Origin: Rhodobacterales bacterium 34-62-10
GTDB taxonomy: Bacteria > Pseudomonadota > Alphaproteobacteria > Rhodobacterales > Rhodobacteraceae
Assembly (NCBI GenBank): GCA_002282555.1
Contig: NCJR01000021.1
Location: 1 to 13,150, forward strand
Reading direction: 5' to 3'
DNA length: 13,150 nt
Made by a program: the position numbers and the translations under genes
Shown: one piece after another, positions 7,865 through 13,150 of the stretch
Numbering within the stretch: the first letter of the stretch is position 1
How the letters are laid out: each line of letters begins with the position of its first letter
The notes under the pieces: model-generated
Database searches by the model: none
Told to the model about the DNA's origin: nothing
Seen by the model: only the letters and a program-made list of their open reading frames with translations

Positions 7865-8018
7865 TGCGCAATCCTCGGATCAAAGCCGCATTCTACAGAG
7901 CGGTATGGCATTCCCAATAACACTCTTTGGTACAGGAAATCACGATAAAAGGTAAAAACTATGGCAGTCACAGGCGGATATCCCCGCTTTGGATCAACCG
8001 CATGCGTTCTGGCCGCGA
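7865..8018. other. Intergenic gap between the upstream GT2 and galU
   Basis: This 154-bp gap is the only sizeable break in the minus-strand gene series. Next to the GT2 stop, GTTCTG (8006-8011) and CAGAAC (8020-8025) form a 6-bp inverted repeat with an 8-base spacer that covers the stop codon. A GCGG/CCGC hairpin around GATATC lies near 7980. An A/T-rich part (about 7943-7963) gives a T-run on the minus strand, but it is some way from both hairpins. These could end the cysQ-kdsB-GT2 transcript before the galU promoter. No convincing small gene is present. Confidence 0.35.
7890..7917 (-). promoter_or_regulatory. galU: Candidate housekeeping promoter for galU
   Basis: On the minus strand TTGGGA (7917-7912) and TAGAAT (7895-7890) are separated by 16 bases and resemble -35 and -10 boxes. 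Transcription would start near 7883, about 20 bases before the galU ATG. The surrounding stretch is richer in A+T than the genes. It is a pattern match only; the spacing is one base below the usual 17. Confidence 0.35.
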
Positions 8019-9245
8019 TCAGAACCGCGCGGCGCCAATACGGTGTACCTCGTGATCGACCCGGCCATTGATGGACCAGACCCTGAACAGTGGGTCAGAG
8101 CGATCACTTCGGCCCCAAAGCCCGCCGGTCTGCTCCCAATAGCCGTCTGGATGGAATCGGACATGATGGTAAAGCGTGCTGTAGGAGAACAGGAAGAGTG
8201 ACACGCTCTGACCCTCGCTTGCGGCTTGTGCAGCCTCTTTGCGTCGCAGCCGCATCTGCAGGTGATGGCCGGCAATGATACAGTTGTCGGCTTGAAACAG
8301 TGTCTGAAATGGCAAGTAGTCACTTTGTGCTGGCGGCAAGGGAACAGGATCGGTCAATAACCTTGAACGGCCCTCCTCCACGCCATTGTTCCAGTCACGC
8401 AGAAGACGGCGAATGTCGCGTGGCTCCAGCAAGCCGCTGACCATCTGCACCAGGATACGCTTGCGCTGTTCGCCGAACGCCTTGTCGAGTGCCTGTTTAT
8501 GGCGTGAGGGGGGGCAGTGCTTGCGCAGGAAAACCGTCAGAGAAGCGGCAATCTGGCGCAGCCCCCGCACCGCGCGATCGGAACGGCGATAGGCGCTGGC
8601 CGCAAAACCGTGATGCACCACGGCAAGTGGAACCACCGCTGTCGAATATCCAAGTTGAGCCAGACGCATGTTCACGTCTGTCTCGTCCAGATAAAATCGA
8701 AACGCAGGGTCGAATCCCCCCAGCTTCGACAGCACATCCCGGCGCACCGCCATATTTGTACCTTCGGTCTTCACCGCTTGTCCCTGCGGCGGAGTCAGAA
8801 TTGTCGAATTCAGCCGATGTAGTGACAGATCACGCGCCTCACCCGTCTGATCCACAACGCGGCTGCGCCATTGCGGGGTGATGCCATTACGTCCCAAAAC
8901 GTGACCACCTGCAGCGGCAACTGCGGGGTCTGCAAACACAGCGGTCAGGTGATCCAGCCAACGCGGTTCCGGTATCGCGTCGTCATCCAGAAACGCCACG
9001 ATCTCTCCCGCGGCCTGCGCGATTCCACGATTGCGCGCAGCAGAGATATTGGCCTCGTGAAAAGGCACGGTCTTGATCCTGTCGGCAAAGGCCAAGCCTT
9101 CAACGGCGCGCAACCCGGCAGGGTCGGCAACCACGACAATCTCGTAATCAGGATAGGAAAGACGCGCAACGGCACTCAGGCAATGCTTGAGGGAGTCCGG
9201 TCGCTGCCGACTGACAATCACCACACTGACCGGCAGACTGGTCAT
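8019..9245 (-). CDS. Glycosyltransferase family 2 with a C-terminal extension
   Basis: The first ~240 of 408 residues form a GT-A domain. VSVVIVSRQRPDSL (6-19) starts the fold, ANISAARNRGIAQA (65-78) is the usual nucleotide-contact helix, and FLDDDAIPEP (85-94) carries the metal-binding aspartates. TEGTNMAVRRDVL (160-172) and FYLDETDVNMRL (184-195), with the catalytic-base E-D/E-T-D region, complete it. Residues about 245-408 are an extra part not needed for GT2 activity; it has an aromatic segment, FLFSYSTLYHHVRFHPDGYW (351-370), and I do not recognise it. No membrane helices are seen. The ATG overlaps the kdsB stop by four bases (ATGA), so the genes are coupled. Donor and acceptor sugars are unknown; context suggests a capsule-like or LPS glycan. 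Confidence 0.88.
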   Translation of the reverse strand: MTSLPVSVVIVSRQRPDSLKHCLSAVARLSYPDYEIVVVADPAGLRAVEGLAFADRIKTVPFHEANISAARNRGIAQAAGEIVAFLDDDAIPEPRWLDHLTAVFADPAVAAAGGHVLGRNGITPQWRSRVVDQTGEARDLSLHRLNSTILTPPQGQAVKTEGTNMAVRRDVLSKLGGFDPAFRFYLDETDVNMRLAQLGYSTAVVPLAVVHHGFAASAYRRSDRAVRGLRQIAASLTVFLRKHCPPSRHKQALDKAFGEQRKRILVQMVSGLLEPRDIRRLLRDWNNGVEEGRSRLLTDPVPLPPAQSDYLPFQTLFQADNCIIAGHHLQMRLRRKEAAQAASEGQSVSLFLFSYSTLYHHVRFHPDGYWEQTGGLWGRSDRSDPLFRVWSINGRVDHEVHRIGAARF

Positions 9246-10042
9246 TCCATACTCATTTCCGCCATCATTGTCTCTAATCGCGGGACATCCTCAGGGTTGT
9301 TCAACTCCCAGAACTGGCGCCCCTTGGCCTGCACTTCAACGCAAAGAATAGTGTGGTCGTTCTCCAGAAACCGAAGCTGCTCCAGACCCTCAAGGGTTTC
9401 CAGCGGGCCACTGCTCCATCCCGTGTACTTGGCAAGGGCAGCAGGCCTGTAGGCATAGACGCCTACGTGATGAAATACGGGCGTGGCATCATCGTCGGCA
9501 TAGATCTGCGAGGTGAAGGGGATCACCTCTTTTGAAAAATACAATGCGTGTCTGTTTCGCCGGAAAACGGCCGTTGTAGCGCCGACACGCCCGGCTTTCC
9601 GGTCCGTCAGAAAACCATTGAGCGCGCGTCCATCGCAGCGCAGCACCGGGGTCGCAACCTCGGCAGACCTGTCTGAATCCAGCCCTTTGATCAGGTCTTC
9701 GACAAACCAAGGCGGGGTCAAGGGCGCGTCGCCCTGCAGGTTGACGACCATGTCGAAACCACCACCCAGCGCGTCATGGGCTTCGGCGCAGCGTTCAGTC
9801 CCGTTCTGGCATGCGGCCGACGTCATCACGACGTCGGCGCCAAAACCCTCGGCGGCATCCTTGATGCGATCATCATCCGTGGCAACCACCACCCGATCAG
9901 CACCATTGACCTGCATCGCGGCACGCCATGACCGCTCAATAAGACTCTGTTTCTGCCCATTTGCGCCCTTCAGCATCACAAGGGGCTTTCCGGGATAGCG
10001 GGTCGACGCATAGCGCGCAGGTATGACGATCAGGACGGACAT
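9242..10042 (-). CDS. kdsB: 3-deoxy-manno-octulosonate cytidylyltransferase (CMP-Kdo synthetase) family
   Basis: This 266-residue protein has the KdsB/KpsU opening VIPARYASTRYPGKPL (6-21). It also has VVVATDDDRI (51-60), NGTERCAEA (80-88), VVNLQGDAPLTP (99-110), HALYFSKEVIP (165-175), HHVGVYAYRPAAL (191-203) and PLETLEGLEQLRFL (213-226). The reaction is CTP plus Kdo to CMP-Kdo, used for lipid A cores and for the poly-Kdo linker of group 2-type capsules. Two usually conserved spots differ. The QGDEP motif reads QGDAP (103-107). The C-terminal VDTPED reads LNNPED (247-252), replacing an aspartate that I recall as metal-binding in KdsB/KpsU structures. It may therefore be a paralogue with an altered sugar. 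The gene overlaps the cysQ stop by one base (TGATG). The family is secure; the exact substrate is less so. Confidence 0.85.
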   Translation of the reverse strand: MSVLIVIPARYASTRYPGKPLVMLKGANGQKQSLIERSWRAAMQVNGADRVVVATDDDRIKDAAEGFGADVVMTSAACQNGTERCAEAHDALGGGFDMVVNLQGDAPLTPPWFVEDLIKGLDSDRSAEVATPVLRCDGRALNGFLTDRKAGRVGATTAVFRRNRHALYFSKEVIPFTSQIYADDDATPVFHHVGVYAYRPAALAKYTGWSSGPLETLEGLEQLRFLENDHTILCVEVQAKGRQFWELNNPEDVPRLETMMAEMSME

Positions 10043-10839
10043 CAGGGTTTCTTCAGCTCCACTCCGGGGGCATAGGCGATAAAGAAAGGGTTCGCATAAC
10101 CAGACTTGCCATAAGTCAGGGGCGTGTGATCATCAAAGCGGATCACATGACCTCCCGCACCCGACAGCACGGCGTGGCCTGCTGCAGTATCCCACTCCAT
10201 TGTGCGCCCAAGGCGGGGATAAAGATCCGCCTCTCCCGTGGCCACCAGACAGAACTTCAGCGAAGAACCGGCACTTTTCATGTCTTTTACACTGTATTTG
10301 GCGATGTAATCATCCGTCGCCTGATCGCGATGCGATTTGGACGCGACAACCATCAGGGCCGTATTATCAGGTTGCGCGACACTGATCGGCGTCACATCGC
10401 CCATGGTCCCGGGTTCAAACGAACCTGTTTCCTCGACCGATTGTCCGTCTGCCAAGGTAAAGAACATGCGACCCTGCGCAGGCGCATAGACAACGCCACG
10501 CACAGCAACGCCCGAAACGACATAGGCGATATTGACGGTAAAGTCGCCACGACGATTGATGAATTCCTTGGTTCCATCCAAGGGATCCACGATCAGGAAC
10601 CGGTCAGCATGCGCCGCATGGGAGGCGGCCTGCTCCTCGGTCACCAAAGTCACGTCGGGAAATGCCTCCCGCAAACCGGCCGAGATCAAGGCGTCAGCGG
10701 CTTCATCCGCCTCGGTCACAGGGCTGGCATCCGACTTTACCTTCACTTCAAAGTCGTCGGCATCGTAGATCTGCATGATCCGCGACCCGGCCTCGATGGC
10801 CAGACGGCGCATGACCAAGGTCAGTTTCTGGTAATCCAA
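10042..10839 (-). CDS. cysQ: 3'(2'),5'-bisphosphate nucleotidase CysQ
   Basis: This 265-residue member of the inositol-monophosphatase superfamily shows its metal-binding set: TEADEAAD (42-49), EE (68-69), DPLDGTKEF (85-93) and EWDTAAGHAVL (215-225). The KEF after DPLDGT and the GSSLKFCLVATGEADLYPR region (191-209) fit CysQ better than a plain inositol monophosphatase. CysQ converts 3'-phosphoadenosine-5'-phosphate (PAP) to AMP and phosphate. PAP is left over by PAPS-dependent sulfotransferases, and one is encoded at the far end of this gene series. The start is TTG at 10839, chosen because GGGAG lies seven bases upstream; an in-frame ATG ten codons in is possible. It heads the cysQ-kdsB-GT2 unit and is divergent from the KpsM-like gene. 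Confidence 0.92.
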   Translation of the reverse strand: MDYQKLTLVMRRLAIEAGSRIMQIYDADDFEVKVKSDASPVTEADEAADALISAGLREAFPDVTLVTEEQAASHAAHADRFLIVDPLDGTKEFINRRGDFTVNIAYVVSGVAVRGVVYAPAQGRMFFTLADGQSVEETGSFEPGTMGDVTPISVAQPDNTALMVVASKSHRDQATDDYIAKYSVKDMKSAGSSLKFCLVATGEADLYPRLGRTMEWDTAAGHAVLSGAGGHVIRFDDHTPLTYGKSGYANPFFIAYAPGVELKKP

Positions 10840-10976
10840 TCACAATCTCCCAAAATTCTCATGCGCAAAGGCGGAATTGTTGTCCTCTTTACCACTGACA
10901 CTTATGGTCAACAGCAGGCAGAACGGCAAGTGTCCCACATCGGGCCAACCCCGGATCACGCAGGTAGCAGCGGTCA
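10840..10976. promoter_or_regulatory. Divergent promoter region between cysQ and the kpsM-like gene
   Basis: This 137-bp region must hold the control signals for both the minus-strand cysQ unit and the plus-strand permease. On the minus strand TTGCCG and CATAAG, 17 bases apart, are a weak candidate promoter for cysQ. GACACTT (10897-10903) and AAGTGTC (10928-10934) are a 7-bp inverted repeat with centres 31 bp apart, about three helical turns. That could be an operator pair or chance. No good promoter for the permease was found. Confidence 0.35.
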
Positions 10977-11801
10977 ATGTTTCAGCAATCCACCTTCAGA
11001 CAGACCGGTCTCGGCGCGGCCGTCACCATTGCCGAACTGGTCTATCACAGTATCGTCCGCAATATCCGCAAGTCGCATGGCAATGCGGTGATCGCGATCC
11101 TCATGAACATGCTGCAGGCAGCGATTTTCGTGCTTGCCTTCTATATCATGTTCGTGATCCTGGGCTTGCGGGGTGCGGCCTTGCGCGGCGACTTTCTGCT
11201 CTACATCATGTCGGGTATCTTTCTCTACATGACCCATACCAAGACCGTGGCCGCAGTCGTCGGTTCAGAAGGTCCCGCATCACCGATGATGCAACATGCC
11301 CCGCTCAACACAATCATTGTCATTGCTGCGGCTGCGATCGGGACGCTCTATATCCAGGTGCTGTCGCTCTTCGTGATCCTGTTCGTCTATCATGCCGTTT
11401 TCACACCCGTGGTCATTGATCAGCCGATTCCCGCCTTCGGCATGCTGCTGGTGTCATGGTATACAGGTCTGGCGCTCGGCGTTCTCTTGCTGGCGCTGAA
11501 GCCCTGGTTTCCAACATTTGTTGGCATCTTCACCACGATCTATCAGCGGGTGAACATGATCGCATCCGGCAAGATGTTCGTCGCCAACACCCTTCCGGCC
11601 TTCATGTTGTCCTTGTTCGACTGGAACCCTTTGTTCCACGCGATTGATCAGTCACGCGGATACGTTTTCATCAACTATGCCCCGCGCTACACCTCGTATG
11701 AATACGCGATCATTGTCGGAACGGTCTTATTGATGATCGGGCTGATGGGTGAATTCTACACCCGGCGTCACGCGTCGGTCAGTTGGGGTGCACGGCGCTG
11801 A
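10977..11801 (+). CDS. KpsM-family capsule polysaccharide ABC transporter permease
   Basis: This 274-residue membrane protein has about six hydrophobic segments: near 36-64, 73-95, 111-142, 153-175, 179-212 and 241-262. A short amphipathic cytoplasmic N-terminus precedes them. That is the plan of ABC-2-type permeases of the KpsM/Wzm group. FDWNPLFHAIDQSRGYVF (214-231) near the end resembles the NP-L-H-x-I-x-x-x-R segment of KpsM proteins. With an ATPase (KpsT) it would export a capsule chain across the inner membrane. The ATPase usually lies directly beside the permease, but here the next gene is alkB on the other strand, so the partner must be elsewhere. The ribosome site is weak. The gene is divergent from cysQ-kdsB, which fits a Kdo-linked capsule. 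Its stop codon abuts the alkB stop (TGATCA). Confidence 0.85.
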   Translation: MFQQSTFRQTGLGAAVTIAELVYHSIVRNIRKSHGNAVIAILMNMLQAAIFVLAFYIMFVILGLRGAALRGDFLLYIMSGIFLYMTHTKTVAAVVGSEGPASPMMQHAPLNTIIVIAAAAIGTLYIQVLSLFVILFVYHAVFTPVVIDQPIPAFGMLLVSWYTGLALGVLLLALKPWFPTFVGIFTTIYQRVNMIASGKMFVANTLPAFMLSLFDWNPLFHAIDQSRGYVFINYAPRYTSYEYAIIVGTVLLMIGLMGEFYTRRHASVSWGARR

Positions 11802-12410
11802 TCATGCCACAACACGCAGCGTCAGGTTGATCCGCCCGCCGCGTGGCAACAGACGCGATGATCCAAAACGGATCCGGTCGACACCATGATAGGCAAGTCG
11901 CGCCTCACCGCCCATCCGCAGCACATCCCCCGATCTCAACCAGACCGATGATGTCGGCCCACCGCGCTCAATGCCCCCGACGCGGAACAGACCCTCGTCA
12001 CCTAGCGACACCGACAAGACCGGCCATGTGAAATCCACCTCGTCCCGATCCTGATGCAATCCCATACGGGCCCCTTCACCGTAGAAATTGATCAAGCAAC
12101 AGTCGGGCAGCCTTGTGTTGCTGACCAGCGCCCGCCACAGATCAAGCACACGCGCGGGAATCTCGGGCCATGCCATGCCATCGGGGTGCCGATCCTGATA
12201 CCGATAGCCACCCCTGTCTGACACCCAACCAAGCCGACCGGCCGATGTCATGCGCACCGACATCGCCTTTCCGCGCGCAGTGACAGGGGCAAACAAGGGC
12301 GCCGCACGGATGACGGCGCGCAGATCATCAACAAGTGCAACCTGTTCCTGCGGGTCCAGCAAACCTTGAAATATGTCTATCCCGCCAAGGCTCATAGTGG
12401 GTGAGATCAT
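11802..12410 (-). CDS. alkB: Alpha-ketoglutarate-dependent dioxygenase AlkB
   Basis: This 202-residue Fe(II)/2-oxoglutarate oxygenase reverses N-alkyl damage such as 1-methyladenine and 3-methylcytosine in DNA or RNA. The iron ligands are His119 and Asp121 in GLHQDRDE (117-124) and His175 in LAYHGVDRI (172-180). The 2-oxoglutarate and substrate arginines are in GGRINLTLR (191-199). INFYGEGARM (107-116) matches the AlkB NxYxxGxxxxxHxD segment. The length is close to E. coli AlkB (216). The ATG at 12410 is preceded by AAGGAG (12416-12421) at a 5-base spacing, so the start is secure. It lies between the permease (convergent, zero gap) and dnaK (divergent), and seems unrelated to the glycan genes. 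Confidence 0.95.
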   Translation of the reverse strand: MISPTMSLGGIDIFQGLLDPQEQVALVDDLRAVIRAAPLFAPVTARGKAMSVRMTSAGRLGWVSDRGGYRYQDRHPDGMAWPEIPARVLDLWRALVSNTRLPDCCLINFYGEGARMGLHQDRDEVDFTWPVLSVSLGDEGLFRVGGIERGGPTSSVWLRSGDVLRMGGEARLAYHGVDRIRFGSSRLLPRGGRINLTLRVVA

Positions 12411-12482
12411 GATTTCTCCTTGTCTTATTGCGATGTTGCGTAAAATTACCGGTGGAATCCCTGAAAGGCATCAGGTCCGGTG

Positions 12483-12511
12483 CTTGCAGCGTCTGTGAGC
12501 CCTCCTTATAT
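12483..12511 (+). promoter_or_regulatory. dnaK: Heat-shock (RpoH/sigma-32) promoter of dnaK
   Basis: CTTG (12483-12486) and CTTATAT (12505-12511) are 18 bases apart. The -10 element fits the alphaproteobacterial RpoH pattern CYTATNT exactly, and the CTTG fits its -35. It points toward dnaK, the classical RpoH target. Transcription would start near 12518, leaving a leader of about 120 bases. No CIRCE/HrcA inverted repeat was seen. Confidence 0.7.
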
Positions 12512-12525
12512 ACGCTCGGAAGCGT
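12512..12525. repeat. Inverted repeat over the predicted dnaK transcription start
   Basis: ACGCT-CGGA-AGCGT is a perfect 5-bp inverted repeat with a 4-base centre. It begins right after the RpoH -10 box and spans the expected start point. It could be an operator, or a small hairpin if transcription starts slightly earlier. In the leader, GTGATG (12524-12529) and CATCAC (12555-12560) also pair, which could fold the 5' end of the transcript. These are small repeats and chance is possible. Confidence 0.35.
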
Positions 12526-12638
12526 GATGAACCGGCTCTCGTCATGGGGTGCCGCATCACAAACAGGATCGGGGTACGGATGCCGGAACGGGTCTGGACC
12601 TCGTGTCATCGCCTTGAAGTCAGAAGGGATCGAAAAAC

Positions 12639-13150
12639 ATGGCCAAAGTCATTGGTATTGACCTGGGAACCACCAACAGCTGCATCGCCATCATGGATGG
12701 CAGCCAGCCGCGCGTGATCGAAAACTCGGAAGGTGCACGCACCACACCGTCGATTGTCGCGTTCACCGAGAATGAGCGTCTTGTTGGCCAGCCGGCCAAA
12801 CGTCAGGCGGTCACCAACCCCGACAACACGATTTTCGGCGTCAAGCGCTTGATCGGCCGTCGTGTGGATGACGCAGATCTGGCAAAAGACAAGAAAAACC
12901 TTCCCTTCGCGGTTGTCGACGGCGGCAATGGCGACGCGTGGGTGCGGGCCCGGGGCGAAAAATACAGCCCCTCTCAGATTTCCGCCTTCATCCTTGGCAA
13001 AATGAAGGAAACCGCCGAGTCCTATCTTGGCGAAGAGGTGACGCAGGCCGTCATCACCGTGCCCGCCTATTTCAACGACGCCCAGCGTCAGGCCACCAAG
13101 GACGCCGGCAAGATCGCCGGTCTGGAAGTGCTGCGGATCATCAACGAACC
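12639..13150 (+). CDS. dnaK: Chaperone protein DnaK (Hsp70), N-terminal part only
   Basis: The first 170 codons are present, and the gene runs off the right edge. [20 protein letters not shown] is the DnaK phosphate-1 motif. [24 protein letters not shown] and FGVKRLIGR follow in the expected order, and [20 protein letters not shown] is the second ATPase signature. The visible part is the first lobe of the ATPase domain. DnaK binds unfolded proteins with DnaJ and GrpE. The ATG at 12639 has AAGGGA (12624-12629) nine bases upstream. An RpoH-type promoter 128 bases before the start supports heat-shock control. No frameshift or odd residue is seen in this part. Confidence 0.97.
   Translation, partial: MAKVIGIDLGTTNSCIAIMDGSQPRVIENSEGARTTPSIVAFTENERLVGQPAKRQAVTNPDNTIFGVKRLIGRRVDDADLAKDKKNLPFAVVDGGNGDAWVRARGEKYSPSQISAFILGKMKETAESYLGEEVTQAVITVPAYFNDAQRQATKDAGKIAGLEVLRIINE

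Noticed and set aside
7943..7963. Intrinsic terminator of the GT2 transcript based on the minus-strand T-run
   Set aside because: The T-run is separated from the nearest GC-rich hairpins by well over ten bases, so it does not form a standard terminator; it is only mentioned in the gap entry.
10126..11091. Long plus-strand open frame (321 codons) opposite cysQ and into the permease gene
   Set aside because: It lies antisense to cysQ, which has full catalytic motifs, crosses the promoter region and overlaps the permease in another frame. Its translation has no recognisable domain and looks like a reverse-frame shadow in GC-rich DNA.
12328..12609. Minus-strand open frame of 93 codons overlapping the alkB start
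   Set aside because: It overlaps alkB out of frame and also crosses the dnaK promoter. AlkB has a strong ribosome site of its own and complete motifs.
12428..12661. Small plus-strand open frame of 77 codons before dnaK
   Set aside because: It would overlap the dnaK start in another frame and run through the heat-shock promoter, so it cannot be translated in full from that promoter. Its cysteine- and serine-rich product resembles nothing.
1..13150. Mobile elements, CRISPR arrays, tRNA or rRNA genes, or toxin-antitoxin pairs
   Set aside because: No transposase or integrase, no regularly spaced repeats, no terminal repeats and no tRNA-like cloverleaf were found on reading. All long stretches are accounted for by intact genes.

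Overview
The window looks like a chromosomal segment of an alphaproteobacterium, most likely a Rhodobacteraceae member (Roseobacter/Paracoccus-like). The reasons are the moderately high GC, the hpf-ptsN pair, the style of the glycosyltransferases and the NodH-type sulfotransferase, and an alphaproteobacterial RpoH-type promoter in front of dnaK. This placement is an inference from gene content; no database search was possible.

Layout. Left edge (1-542, + strand): the last codons of hpf, then ptsN, with a perfect 19-bp palindrome on the hpf stop codon. Middle (549-10839, all - strand): nine tightly packed genes for a surface glycan. In transcription order they are cysQ, kdsB and a family 2 glycosyltransferase (GT2) with a C-terminal extension. 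A 154-bp gap with a candidate promoter follows. Then come galU, galE, a GT4 glycosyltransferase, a short GT2, a Core-2/I-branching (GT14) enzyme with a large unknown C-terminal half, and a double-domain sulfotransferase. Most junctions within each group overlap or are a few bases apart, which suggests two co-directional transcription units. Divergent from cysQ (10977-11801, +) is a KpsM-type capsule ABC-transporter permease with no ATPase partner beside it. It ends back-to-back with alkB (11802-12410, -). The right edge (12639-13150, +) holds the start of dnaK, 228 bp after the alkB start, with a strong heat-shock promoter in between.

How the genes may work together. GalU makes UDP-glucose and GalE interconverts it with UDP-galactose. 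KdsB makes a CMP-activated octulosonate such as CMP-Kdo. Four glycosyltransferases assemble and possibly branch a polysaccharide. The sulfotransferase would decorate it from PAPS, and CysQ would remove the inhibitory by-product PAP. The KpsM-like permease would belong to its export machinery, with the rest (KpsT, KpsE/D, KpsC/S) lying elsewhere. The best candidate for a little-described system here is therefore a locus for a sulfated, possibly Kdo-anchored and branched, capsule-like glycan. Each family is recognisable, but the combined pathway and the product are inference.
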